Positions 52,549 to 63,982 of a stretch of DNA of 64,000 bases are shown one piece after another. A program made the translations under genes and the position numbers. Below the pieces are notes generated by a model. The model was given only the letters and a program-made list of their open reading frames with translations. It had not been told where the DNA came from and searched no databases. The stretch is from Craterostigma plantagineum (Eukaryota > Streptophyta > Magnoliopsida > Lamiales > Linderniaceae), in NCBI GenBank assembly GCA_027422505.1, contig JAPQWV010000017.1, positions 16,679,501 to 16,743,500 of the forward strand, written 5' to 3'. Positions within the stretch are counted from its first letter, which is position 1. The number at the start of each line of letters is the position of its first letter.

Positions 52549-54095
52549 AGTCACAGAGACATCACCGAGCGTTCTGACAGAATCACAAAGACTCTGTAGT
52601 GCGGTAAAAGGTGTATGTGTCCTAGAAACGTAAGAAATTATGGGGAGTGAGGGCACTACACTCGATGTGCATGAAGAGGATGCAGTCTGAGGCGAGGGAC
52701 TGCTTGATTCAACATCGACTATCTCCAAGTGGGATGTCGATGGCATACGTGGCTCCTCGTGGAATGAAATATCTTCCTGTAGAGAGGAAGATAAGTGGAT
52801 TGGTGGGGTCGTTTGCGTGGTTGAGCCAGAAGCCACGTCTTCTACTCGGGAGGTGAACACATCACCTCCTGTACCTATTGGTTCGGCTCGGCTTATATGT
52901 GGCTGAGGAGGTCGATCGTGTTTTTGTTTCGATCGACGCTCCGTGGGGCGGCTTACGTCATCCTCTCGCGACCGTTTTTTCGGAGCACGGGTGGAAGAGG
53001 ATGCGGCGCGACTCGATGACTTTTTGGAGGTGGTGGTGGGGTTTTGGCTAGTCCCGGAGTTAGGAGCAGTGGGATTGATCTGCACCGTAGGGACAGTGGA
53101 TAGTGGATGAGGGCTTTCGCGGAAAGAGGCTGTAGAGGCACGATATTCTTGGACGTGCAGGTTGGTCGGGTCGGCGTAGGCGAGGACGTCGTCTGGGATT
53201 ATCATTGCGTGTCGATCTTTCGCCGGAGTGTTTTTCTTGGCGAACTTCTCGACAGTGGGGATTTGGAAGTGTTCCGTTGCCGGGCGGAGGCGAATGTTGG
53301 TGGAGTGCAAGCGGAAATGTCTGATGAGAGCTGGGAGCCACCGCATGTAGGGGACGAAGCGGTTTGTGACTCCCTTGGCGATTTCCCGGTCGCGACGTTG
53401 GATCATGGAGATGAGATCCATCCATATGATGTCGGCGTAGTTGTACTTGCGGTTGTGGGCGATGCCGGTGAGGATAGTGAGGATTTGAAAGTTCCCGCGG
53501 TCCTGACCGGCATGCTTCCCTGACATGCATTTGTTTACCAGCAGGTACAACGTTCGCCACGGTTGAGGTAGATTGCGGGTGGTGACTTCACTGAGGACAA
53601 GTGGGCCCTTCTTCTTCTTGGTTTCTGGTTGATAGCCCAGCCGGTCTATGTCCTCGATGAGTTGTTCATGGGTTGGTAGCGGGTCGTACGGGGAGTAGAC
53701 AGGGAGTTGAAGCACTTCTTGGAGTATCTTTCGAGTGAGGACCACCGTTTCTTGATCAATTATGGCGGATAAGTTTTTTGCAAGGTGGAGTGGTCCAGCT
53801 ATCTGCAACGTGTGCCAGAATGTTGAAGATACACTTGTGCTTCTGGCTCGCCATGAGTGAGGGCGTGTCGAAGCAGGTGCCCTTTGAGGATTTCTATAAT
53901 GATTGGGGCATCGCATCGAAACCTGTCTAAGTCCACCATGTAATTGTTGGGAATCAAGGCCGCCCATTGACTTGCTGGGAAGATCTGCTCGATTGGTGGG
54001 ACATAGGTACGCGTGTTGAGCTCGATGCCCACGATGTCCCTTTGGATTGCAGCCGCCTCAAGTGCTTCAATTGTGCCTTGATCTTTGTTTGTCAT
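52549..54095 (-). pseudogene. Additional ORF of element D, unknown function
   Basis: The ATG at 54095 starts a frame to about 53799. One missing base near 53815 shifts it to the frame ending at 52528; its last few codons lie in element C. The joined length is roughly 510 codons. Features: F-W-H-T-L-Q-I-A-G-P-L, I-I-D-Q-E-T-V-V-L-T, D-I-D-R-L-G-Y, L-P-Q-P-W-R-T-L-Y-L-L-V, C-M-S-G-K, G-I-A-H-N-R-K-Y-N-Y-A-D-I-I-W, then a Ser/Thr/Pro-rich C-terminus with a basic cluster (P-K-K-R-S-R-E). This resembles ORFs of unknown function found beside plant copia pol genes. I see no signal peptide or membrane segment, so it is not an obvious envelope protein. Confidence 0.65.
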
Positions 54096-55440
54096 ATCTG
54101 TGCTTGACAGTAATTGTAATATGATTAGTACGGATTCGTGAGAACATGAACATGAAAGCAGCCTTAAATTGTAAACGAAAGCATCAAAACAATGTTTTTA
54201 AACTAGTACTTAGAAAATTTCGGAATTGAAGCCGTTCATATGAGATGAGAAAATTCGCTAACTATAACACATAGACATGTTGAGAAAATTTTCGCATTTT
54301 TGTGTAAAATTTCGTATGTAATGGAAAATTCGCTAAGTGTAACACGTAGAAATTTTTGACGTAATGTTATTTTTCGCATATCAAGGAAATTTCGCAGATA
54401 GAGAAAATTTTGCATGCATTAGGAAATTGTCGCAAGTGATAGCACATAGACATATCGTGAGAAATTTTTCGCAGATTGTGTAATGGAAAATTCGCATATC
54501 AAGGAAAAGTTTCGCAGATAGAGAAAATTTTCGCAAGTGATAGCACATAAACATGTTCGTGAGAAATTTTCACAGACTGAGTAAAATTTCGCAAGTATGG
54601 AAAATTTTCGCAAGTTTAAGAAATCTCGCAAGTTGTCCAAAATTTTCGCATGTAATGAAAATTTTCGCACGTTCAAGTGTTTTCGTATTCAGAGTGAATT
54701 TTCGCATATAAGGAAAATTTTCGCAAGTTATATGAAAGTTTCGCGGAAGGAAAAAGCTTTATGCATTGAGAAATTTTCGTGTTTCACTGTGGTTGCGAAA
54801 TAGTGAAGATGCGAAAATATGTAATATGAAGTGATGTGTTATGAGTTTTTCGCGGGGTGACACTCACTGTAGCAGAAAAAAGTTTTGGCGTGAGGAAGAA
54901 AAATTTTTCTCAGATAAACTTTCGCGGGACTTCACATACTGTATCAGCGAAAAAAAATTTTTTAACTCATGTAAATTCTCGAATGAAAGTTTCGCATTTC
55001 TTTAGTCACTGTAGCAGCGAAAATTTTAACGTTAGAAATTTCTCGGATAAAATTTCGCGGGAACTCACTCACTGTAGTGCAAGAAATTTCTCGGATGAAA
55101 TAAAAGTTTCGCGGGTCTTAGCTTACTGTAGCAGCGAACTTTATCGTTTAAAGCAATTTTTCTCGGAATTTTTCTCGGTGAAGAACACAGTGCAAAAACT
55201 TGCGAAACTACGCAATGATTTTTTGCCTTAGACTTACTCAAATCTCAACCAAAATGCAACAATCTGGACTCAATCGACTCGTAATTGGATGGGCAATGCA
55301 TATTTGGGGGTTTTAAACATCAAAAACCTAACATGCGTTCGATTCAGAGCCGAGAAAAATTAATTCTAACCTAACAGATTTATCAAAACGGGGAAAAAAT
55401 AGGATAAAACGAACGGAAATTGATTTATTTGAGGTGTATT
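54096..55440 (-). other. Leader-like micro-repeat region upstream of the additional ORF
   Basis: On the minus strand this stretch has dense TTTCGC, CTTGCGAAA, CCGAGAAA and CTGCTACAGTGA units and the phrase GGTTGAGATTTGAG, which also occurs in the gag leader of D (near 63600). It looks like a second leader placed in front of the additional ORF. Confidence 0.6.
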
Positions 55441-55890
55441 CATACCGAAAAGCTGATTTGCGACAATGGAGTTAGCAGGAAACAGATTTTGAAAGCAGAT
55501 TTGATGATGACGACGATGCGAGGAGTTGCGAAATTTTTGAAATAGGGTTGCGAAATTTTTGAATTTTCTTGGGAATTTTAGGATTGTGAACAACGTTAAG
55601 GGTTTTGGGGTTTTAGGGTTTTTTTTTAGTCACTGTTCATGCGAATTTTTGTGTAAATGGGCCGAAGTTCGTGGGCTTGGTGAAAGCTGGGTCCAGATCT
55701 GATTTTCGCGAGCTTGGTCAAAATTGGGTCCAATTGAAGTTCAATTGGTCCAATTTTGACCTAGTTTGACCAGAAAATTAAAAATTCAACCCAAAACATT
55801 TTAATCGGTCTAATTTTGACTCAGTTTGACCAAACTTTAAAATTTCAGCTCCAATTTTTTTTATTTTTTTTATTTTTAAATAGGCAAAAT
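55441..55890 (-). other. Non-coding part between the polypurine repeats and leader-like region
   Basis: Minus-strand sequence with direct repeats of the type TTTGGTCAAACTGAGTCAAAATT and TCTGGTCAAACTAGGTCAAAATT, and an AAACCCTAAAACCCC stretch near 55600. No coding frame. It may contain a promoter for the additional ORF, but I see no decisive element. Confidence 0.45.
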
Positions 55891-56118
55891 CAGAAACTCC
55901 CCCTTAATCTAAAACTCTCCTTTTTAGCTAATGGAAAAATCAGAAGCTCCCCCTTAATCGAAAACTTCCCTTTAAAAATAATAATGGAAAACTCAGACGC
56001 TCCCCCTTAATCGAAAACCCCCCCTCAAAAGACATAATTCAGAGGACACATAGACAATGGAGTGAAGTGGAGAAAGGAAATATGTACACTTTATCAAAGT
56101 TCATGTAGGGTCGATTGA
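55891..56118 (-). repeat. Three polypurine-like repeats after pol of D
   Basis: The minus strand reads GATTAAGGGGGAG three times (plus-strand 55897-55909, 55947-55959 and 56000-56012), spaced 50 and 53 bp, each followed by a TCTGA-like tail. Multiple polypurine-like tracts in the 3' region are known in Sirevirus-type elements. Confidence 0.75.
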
Positions 56119-59086
56119 TCACAACTGAATATTCAACATGCCCAACATAGTCACTAGGTGTTGGAATCGTTTGACATCCAACGGTTTTGTAAAAATGTCG
56201 GCCAGTTGATCTTCGGTTGTGACGTAGTGCAATTCAATCGTCCCTTGTTCGACATGTTCTTTGATGAAGTGGTGACGAATATCTATGTGTTTCGTTCTCG
56301 AGTGATGTACCGGATTACTCGTCATCGCAATAGCACTTTTAGAGTCACAATAAATGGGAATTTTATCAACATGAAAATCAAAATCTCGTAGTTGGGTTCT
56401 CATCCACAAAAGCTGTGAACAGCAACTAGCGACGGCGACATATTCTGCCTCCATCGACGAAGTTGAGACACAGTTTTGTTTTCGAGACGAGCAACTTACG
56501 AGTTTACCGCCCAAGAAGTGTGCAGCTCCAGAGGTGCTTTTTCGGTCCATCTTGCATCCTGCGTAATCCGAGTCAGAGAATCCAACCAGCTTGAAGTCCG
56601 ATCGAGTGGGGTACCACAAACCCAGATTGGGTGTTCCTTTGAGATAGTGGAGAATTCTTTTGACAGCAGTGAAATGGGATTCCTTCGGTGTTGCCTGAAA
56701 CCGAGCGCAGATTCCTGTCGAGAGAACGATATCCGGTCGACTAGTAGTGAGGTACAAAAGAGAGCCTATCATCGATAGACGGTTTGATCAGCGGGAGCAC
56801 CAGATGGGTCTGCGTCGGGTCGGCCAGAGGGTGACATAGGTGTAGCTGCTGTCTTAGCATCCTTCATTCCATATTTCTCGAGGATGTCATGGATGTATTT
56901 TGACTGATTGATGAAGATTCCGTCGGGAGTTGCTTTACTTGAAGACCAAGAAAGAAATTCAGCTCGCCCATCATACTCATTTCGAATTTCTCCTTCATCA
57001 ATTCTGCGAACTCTTCACATAGTTGTGGTTCAGTCGATCCAAAAATGATGTCATCGACATAAATCTGTACAATCATGATGTCCGGGCCATTCCGCTTGGT
57101 GAAGAGAGTTGTATCCAGAGATCCTTTCTTAAATCCAGACTGTACAAGGAAGTCTGAAAGGACGTCATACCAAGCTCGGGGAGCCTGTTTTAGTCCGTAG
57201 AGGGCCTTGTAGAGTCGATATACATGATGAGGAAACTCTACGCTCAAGAACCCTTCAGGTTGATCAACGTACACTTCTTCTTTGAGAAATCCATTCAGAA
57301 ATGCAGTCTTCACGTCCATTTGGTAGACTTTAATGTTCTTGTGAGCAGCAAAGGCAAGAAAAATTCGTATGGCTTCGATCCTGGCGACTGGGGCGAAAGT
57401 TTCATCGTAGTCGATGCCTTCTTGTTGGTTGTATCCCTTAGCCACAAGTCTTGCTTTATTGCGGATAACAACACCGTCTTCATCCTTTTTGTTCTTGAAG
57501 ATCCATTTTGTGCCGATAATGGATCTATAGTGAGGTCGTGGTACGAGTTCCCAAACTTGTAAACGTTCAAACTGATTTATTTCCTCCTGCATTGCAATCA
57601 GCCAATCAGGATCGTTGAGAGCTTCAGCTACTCGTGATGGTTCGACTTGACTGAGATAGCAAGCAAACAGACTTTCATTAATCGTAGTCGAACGTGTCGA
57701 GACACCAGAAGTGGGATCCCCAATAATCTGATCTGTAGGATGAGAGCGAGCCCAAAGTGATACATTGGTCTGAGAGGAGCTGGCCGCATTTGTATCGGTT
57801 GGAGGTTCATTGGATTGGGGTCCGGTGTCTGAGGAAGAGATCTCAACCGTAGTAGATTGAGAGGGTTCAGCATCAGGATCAGCAACGTTCCCAGGGTTGG
57901 GTAAAATGTCGTCTTCGTTGAGATTGAGCGCATCCAAGTTTGGAGGGACGACGTCATTGCCGATAACCGGTGGTGTAGATGGAGTGGGTGCAGCGGTAGG
58001 TTGAGTGGTGGCGGCGGGAGTCTTGGGGACTGGATAGAAGTACTCGAAAAGCAGGTCGAGGTCCAGTTCACCAGTATTGCCCTCAGATGAGGAAGTTCCC
58101 GCCGTTGAAGGTTGACCTTTTGTCAACGACTGTAGAAGACCGGGTTCTGGTCTGTTATGAGCAGAAGCCATGAGGTCGCCTTCGCTTTCGTCAAAGGTGA
58201 CATTTGTGCTCTCTATTACTGATCGTTTCTCCCTAAGATAGACTCTGTATGCCTTCGAGTTCAGCGAATATCCAACAAAGATGCCTTCAAGTGCTTTTGG
58301 ATCAAGCTTCCCAAGATGTTGGCGATCATTGGCCACAAAACATCGGCAACCGAAGACCCTTAGATAGGATATATCGGGGATACGATGGTTATTCAGCATC
58401 TCGTATGGGGTGCGGTTGAATCTCTTGTGGATGGAAGCCCGGTTCTGTGTGTAACAAGCCGTTTGAATAGCTTCGCCCCAAAGAGAATGAGGAAGTCCGG
58501 ATTGGATGAGAAGAGTCCTAGCTGCTTCAACTAGTGTCTTGTTCTTATGCTCAACGACACCATTCTGTTCCGGTGTCTTCACAGCTGAGAACTGCTGAGT
58601 GATGCCCTGAGTGGCATAGAAATCACTGAGCTTCTTGTTCTTAAACTCAGTTCCGTTGTCAGTTCTGATAATCCGAACCTTCTGTTGATGAAGAGTTTGG
58701 GACGTGACAACAAACTCGATGATTATATCAGGAACTTCATCCTTTGTACGAATGAGTTTCGTCCACGTGTAGCGTGAAAAATCGTCGACAATCACAAGAA
58801 TATACCGTCTTCCTCCGAGTGTGGCCGTAGGCATTGGGCCACATAGATCCATGTGCAAGAGCTCGAGGATGAGCTTAGAGGACGGTGTTTCCTTGGAGAC
58901 GTGAGATGATCGCTTCATCTTCCCCAATTCACAGGCAGAGCAGAGGTGTTCCTTATGATATGTCAGTTGGGGTAGACCGCTGACGAGTTTGTTTTGACGC
59001 AGTTTGTTGATGGTCTTGACATTGAGTGTTAAAGACGCCGGTGCAATAGATCGTTCAACTTGGGTGCAGCTCGAGAGAGAAGGCAT
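56119..59086 (-). pseudogene. Integrase, RT and RNase H of element D
   Basis: The frame 59086-56864 (about 740 codons) holds the integrase zinc-finger half [10 protein letters not shown], the core ([25 protein letters not shown]), an acidic linker, and the RT with [21 protein letters not shown] and [10 protein letters not shown] single-base loss near 56930 and another small deletion at 56771 separate it from the RNase H frame 56772-56119 (F-S-D-S-D-Y-A-G-C, S-M-E-A-E-Y-V-A-V, L-A-D-I-F-T-K-P-L, end G-M-L-N-I-Q-L). The His part of the zinc finger (59040-59090) is also frame-disrupted. Otherwise the enzyme is well kept. Confidence 0.9.
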
Positions 59087-59165
59087 ATTGGTCGAGAGGT
59101 CTTAAGATTGAGTACGTAAAGGTGAGACGTGCGCGTTCCAGAGAGAAGAGGTTGTCCCGAGGCAT

Positions 59166-59447
59166 CTATAATGCTGCAGATGTCAGTTCGAAGAGAACCT
59201 TGTATCCTTTGTCGCAGAAACGACCAATGCTGAAGAGATTGTAGCTCAAACCCTCGACGTAAGAGATGCCCTTAATCGTCAGTTTGTCGTGGACGAGATC
59301 ACCAGTTCCGAGAATTGGTGCCAGTTGACTGTTTCCGAAGGAGACCCTTCCGAGATAGCGCTCGGAGAAGTTGCTCAATAGCTCCTTGTTCCCCGTCATG
59401 TGTGTGGAGCAACCCGAGTCTAGATACCACACATGACAGACCTGCAA
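59166..59447 (-). pseudogene. Protease of element D
   Basis: A 93-codon frame with W-Y-L-D-S-G-C-S-T-H-M-T-G (active site), V-S-F-G-N-S, P-I-L-G-T-G-D-L and N-L-F-S-I-G-R-F-C-D-K-G, ending at a stop shortly before the integrase frame. It lies directly after the gag end. In an active copy it would be made as part of a polyprotein. Confidence 0.87.
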
Positions 59448-59450
59448 TTA

Positions 59451-61055
59451 TCAGTAAACGTTGGGTCCCCGTTTACGGACGGGGCCTTCTTGTGATACAA
59501 GTAAAATTTTCATGCGCTTAATGGGAAATGTGGTTTCTAAATCAGATTGTGTCGGTTCTAATTTAGCTTTCCCTTTGTCATTTGTTTGATGAGGCGGGAT
59601 TATGGTTTTTCTAACCCATATTTTCCTATCTTGTGCTTGCATGTATGGCGCCTTATACATGAATTGGCGTGGGGGATGTGGTTGTCGTTTTCGTGCTTCG
59701 GTTTTGGTCGCCTTTGGCTTGCAAGCAGTCGGTGAGTTTGCGTTTGACGACGAGAGACGTTTACGCTTAACCTTTGGTTTAGGCGAGATGGGAGAATTCA
59801 AAGACGTCGTAGAGGAGGTTCGCTTGCGTGGTCGGAGTGTTGCGTGTTCATGTGTGTCATATTCATGAAAGCGTGGGAGAACAAAGTCATTGCAGCAGCA
59901 CATAGACATAAGCTTGGTAAAAGAAAGATAAGTTTTAGCAGCATAATTGTCTACGACCTTAGGATATTGGGATTTAGTACATAGAGAGGAAAGACGAATA
60001 TAGGATGGTCTTTTCTTCTTGTCATCGAAGAGCGGATTCTCCTTTATTTCATACGAACTCCCTTCCAGAAACGTCGAACTCACATTCCCTGTATCCATAA
60101 GAATACGAGAGTTAGTGTTAGAACATATGTCAGCTTCAGGAGACATCTTCGCCGTCCTCTTACATTTACATGTTCGAGAATCGGGTACTTGACTCGACGT
60201 AGAGGGATTGTTTGTACTGTGAAATTGTTCTAGTGTAGAGATTTTGCTAAGTAGTTCATCTCGCTCCTTTGCGAAGGTCTTCCGCTCTAATTCTAGTGTT
60301 CGTTCTAGTTCTGCTATGAGCAGAAGTTTCTCTGGGATATAGGTGCGAGAGATCGCTTCTTGGAAAGCAATTTCCTGTTCTTTGGTTGGGAGTGGAGTTT
60401 CGACATCCTCCGAAAGTGAAGGTATCTTAGTCTTATCCCTAGCATTCATTTCTGTGTGGTCATACGCGATTTCCGCCCAATGAATGTTCTGTATTCTTTT
60501 TTCTTCCGAGATGACAGCGGAGGATGATCTCACAAATGGCTTAAGTTGCGGGGGAGAACCATTTTTTGTTTGTAGGAACGTAGTGTTACACATGTTATAC
60601 CTTTTAACTGTTAGCGGTGTTGGATTGCAATTGCTGGTCAGGCCAATTCCCTCCCGGGCGTTGTAGAATTCTGTTTCAACTGGTTGGTTCAATAGGCAAA
60701 GGATGCGTGTGTTTTCATTTCTAAGGTGAAGTTGCTCTTCAAGTTCTTTCACCTTTCGGTACAGCCTAACCCTTTCCTTTGTAAGCAGTTCGTATGGGGA
60801 TGCCGTCAAAAGACGAGATGTTTCGCATGAACTGATGGCCAGTGTGGTTTCCTTCACCTTATTCTCACTTTGCTTGTTCTTGCTTTGCAGACGTTTGACT
60901 AACGCTTCAGAGGCCATTAGACGTTCATTTGCACAAGCGAGCTCCTCTACTTTTAAGCTAAGTAATGTATAGTTGTTTTCAAATTTTAGCTTAAGTTCTT
61001 CATACTCCCTAGCGTCTACGGTGGGTTTCTTAATGGTGTGACGGTGATTGAACAC
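59451..61055 (-). pseudogene. gag C-terminal coiled-coil region of element D
   Basis: An open frame of 534 codons: an N-terminal coiled coil (Y-E-E-L-K-L-K-F-E-N-N-Y-T-L-L, A-N-E-R-L-M-A-S-E-A), the block E-F-Y-N-A-R-E-G-I-G-L-T, a second coiled coil (L-L-I-A-E-L-E-R-T-L-E-L-E), and a basic, proline-rich end with R-K-I-W-V-R-K-T. The frame stays open upstream of its first Met and connects with the gag N-terminal frame by a single frameshift near 61080-61100. The start region aligns with the start of the stand-alone ORF of E. It is uninterrupted over 1.6 kb. Confidence 0.82.
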
Positions 61056-62389
61056 ATCATCGAGTTGCGAAATTCGTACCTCAGACTCGGCGTTGGTAGG
61101 AGTCTTAGTGTGTTCTCTTCGGTGTTGGCCATCTCCTCGTCCTCACCATGTTCGACCAGCCTTGCCATGCAGCAATCTTCATCCTGAGGCTCCTCGTCTT
61201 CTGAAGTGTCGTTCACCCATTCAGCTTCTTCGGTAAGTAGAACTTTCCCACTTTCCATTTTGCGGGTCATTCTTGCCTTACGGTCGTAGTAGCCAGAGTC
61301 CTTCATGCGTGGGGCGTGGCATTCCTTGGCAAAGTGACCTGTCTTTCCACACCGAAAGCTCTTCACAGACTTTTGAGGTGCTGAGTCCTCATCTTTCTTT
61401 ATCGGCTTAGATTCTTCCGTGGGAGTGGTCTTTTTGGTGCCGCTAAAGGTTCTTTGGCGATTGGAGGAGGATGAGGATTTTTTCCCGATATTCTTTGTGA
61501 CCATCTTTGTGAGCATTGCCAGTTGCTTGCGTAGATCACGAATATCTTCATCAGATTCTGTATCATCTTCGGATCCTGAAGAGGCGTCAGATACAACAGC
61601 TGGCAGCTTCCCCTTGTTTTGTTTGGCCTTAGCGATGGAAGATCGTTCGGTAGTTTTGTTTGAGAGGAGAGCCAGTGGATCGACTCGAGTGTTGGTGGAC
61701 TGAGGTTGCACGTAAGGAGCATATGCAGACAGGCTGTCGTATAGAGCATGGATGGAGGTGTTGGAGAGGTCCTTACTCTGAATCATCATCACAGTTGCAT
61801 TTCCCCAATGTGGTTTGAGGCTACCAAGGAAGCGGTTGTTGATGTCAAACTTGTCCCTCGTGATCTTGGCTTTCTTGAGTTCATTGATGACCTTCAAGTA
61901 TCGGAGGTATGTGTCACGCAACTCCTCTCCTTGATAGGCTTGGAAGTGTTCATACTGCGAGAGACATGCTGATTTCCTCCCCTGAGCACTTTCAGTTGTG
62001 CCTGCCATGATTTCCACGAGCTCATCCCATATTTCCTTAGCAGTTGTGCAGCACTCAATGTGAGCGTAGACTTCGTTGCCCATAGCCTGGAAGAGGTATC
62101 CTTTGGCAGTCTCGTCGGCCTGTACGCGAGCCTCTTCATCCTCATTGATGGGACCTCTTGGAGTGCGGCGTTCATCCATGGGAGGGTTGGCGTTTGGCTG
62201 TGTAGGGATGATCGTCCAGAACTGTGCTGGACCATTGAAGATGGAGTCCAAAAGGTTTTGAGAGAGTGGTGCGCCTTTGTTCCTGATGAATGTGAGGAAT
62301 CGGTTTGTCCATATGCTGTAGTCGCCTTGTCGCAGCATCGGTGGCCTGGTGTCGGAGCCCACTGTTGAGATGTCATTCGTAGTAGACAT
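61016..62389 (-). pseudogene. gag N-terminal part of element D, with altered zinc knuckle
   Basis: The ATG at 62389 opens 457 codons. The capsid-like domain has G-P-A-Q-F-W-T-I-I-P near residue 50, A-K-E-I-W-D-E-L-V-E and Y-L-K-V-I-N-E-L. The knuckle near residue 343 reads S-F-R-C-G-K-T-G-H-F-A-K-E-C, so the first of the four ligands is Ser (AGC) instead of Cys. The last codons after about 61090 are out of the natural frame, which continues as the frame starting 61055. Apart from the knuckle change and this frameshift the gene is intact. Confidence 0.87.
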
Positions 62390-63982
62390 GGTTGGTGCAG
62401 TCGAGTCGTCCGTGGTTTTGATCTTGTATAGATAAGAAAGTTAGTAACGAACGAACGAGATGAGAAATATAAGTTTTGAGAAAAAAATCGTTTAAAGAAT
62501 TTCTTAGAACTAATTGAGCGTGTGTGATGGTCGATAATGTATGAAGGGAAAATATATCTTAAAATTAGGAGAAGTTCTAGAGATTTTAAAAACGAGATTT
62601 GAGGCGAAAAAAAAGTGGTCTAGGGTGATATGACTAAAGTGTAAGAATCAAATCTCAAATAAGTTTGAGAAAAATTTACCCCGAGAAAATTTTACCACGA
62701 GAAAAAATTTAACACGTCAGAAAAGAAAAATTCGCAGGTAGAGACGTGATTGTATGAAGGATTATCCGAGAAATTATGTGTTGAGAAATTTCGGTGTTTG
62801 TGAGTTTTAAAGAGAAATTCTCGGAGGAAACATTCTCAGTTGAAAAATTTCTCGGCTTTTGAAGCTTCGCATGTGAAAATGATTCTTAGTTGAGAATTTT
62901 AAAGTTTCGCAAGAAAATTTCGCAAGTTATAAAGATTTTCGCAAGTTGAGAATTTTATAGCTTCGCAAAAAAAAAATTTCGCAAGTTATATAAATTTTCG
63001 CAAGTTGAGAATTTTAAAGCTTCGCAAGAAAATTTCGCAAGTTATAAAAATTTCGCGGTTTAAATAAATTCTTGAAATGAAATTTCTCGCATATAAAGTT
63101 TCTCGGATTTGAAAAAGGTGTCGCGTGTTGTAATGTGATTTGAGAAAGTTTCTTGGAAAAAAAAATTCGCGGCTTAGAAAGATTCGCGGAATAAGCTTTC
63201 TCGGATATGGAATTTCTCGGATTATGAAGAGTGAGCAAATTTCGCAGATGAAGGTTTCTGAGTAAGCAAATTTCGCATGTTAGAAAATTCTCGAAATCAA
63301 ATTTCTCGTATATGAAATTTCTCGTATTTTAAAGGGTACGTGGTTGAGAAAAATGAAGCGACAGTGAGGTAAAAACAGAGAAATTTTCGCGGATTAAGTA
63401 TTCGCGGATTTTGAAAGTCGATAGTTGCGAAAAAATGCAGTATTGGTGAAAGTTTCGCGGTTTAAAAATTCTCGGGATCAACTTTCGCGGACATGGAAAT
63501 TCGCGGACTTGAACGATCAAGCACAAAATTTCGCGGTCAAGAACGAGTTAGTACTGTTCCATTGCTTTTTCGCGTTTTGCCAGAAAATCGTCCTGTTCTT
63601 GCTCAAATCTCAACCAAAATCGCTCAAACTTGATCCTAAACTTCAGAAATTCTTCCCTAAACACATAATCGACCGATTTGTGAGCTAAAAACAACAAGAA
63701 ATAGGTCAAATCGACCAAAAACAGAGAATGGCCGAGATGTCCTTTTCTGAAAAGTTTTTGCTTCTATCTTGCTCAAAACTCGTTAAAACTGATCCAAAAG
63801 TGTTTTAAAAACATCTTAGGCATAGAATCGATCTGGGGGAAGGTTTTAAACACAAAACAAAGCATAAACACCCCAAAACGAGCTCAAAATGCCCGAAAGT
63901 GATTTTTTATCCAAAAACACCTATGATCTTTCTTTGAATCGAACGAAACTGGATTCAAATCTATGCAGATCGATCCACGTTT
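62390..63982 (-). other. Untranslated leader of element D with TTTCGC micro-repeats
   Basis: No coding frame. On the plus strand the units TTTCGCAAG, TTTCGCGG, TTCTCGG and GAGAAATTT recur densely between about 62640 and 63540. The phrase GGTTGAGATTTGAG near 63600 (minus strand) is shared with the leader-like region upstream of the additional ORF. Confidence 0.7.

Noticed and set aside
52600..53523. Plus-strand frames opposite the additional ORF
   Set aside because: They are antisense shadows of the minus-strand ORF, which has coherent domain-like content.
52549..54095. Additional ORF of D as an envelope gene
   Set aside because: No signal peptide, membrane segment or cleavage-like site is visible; position alone does not support the call.
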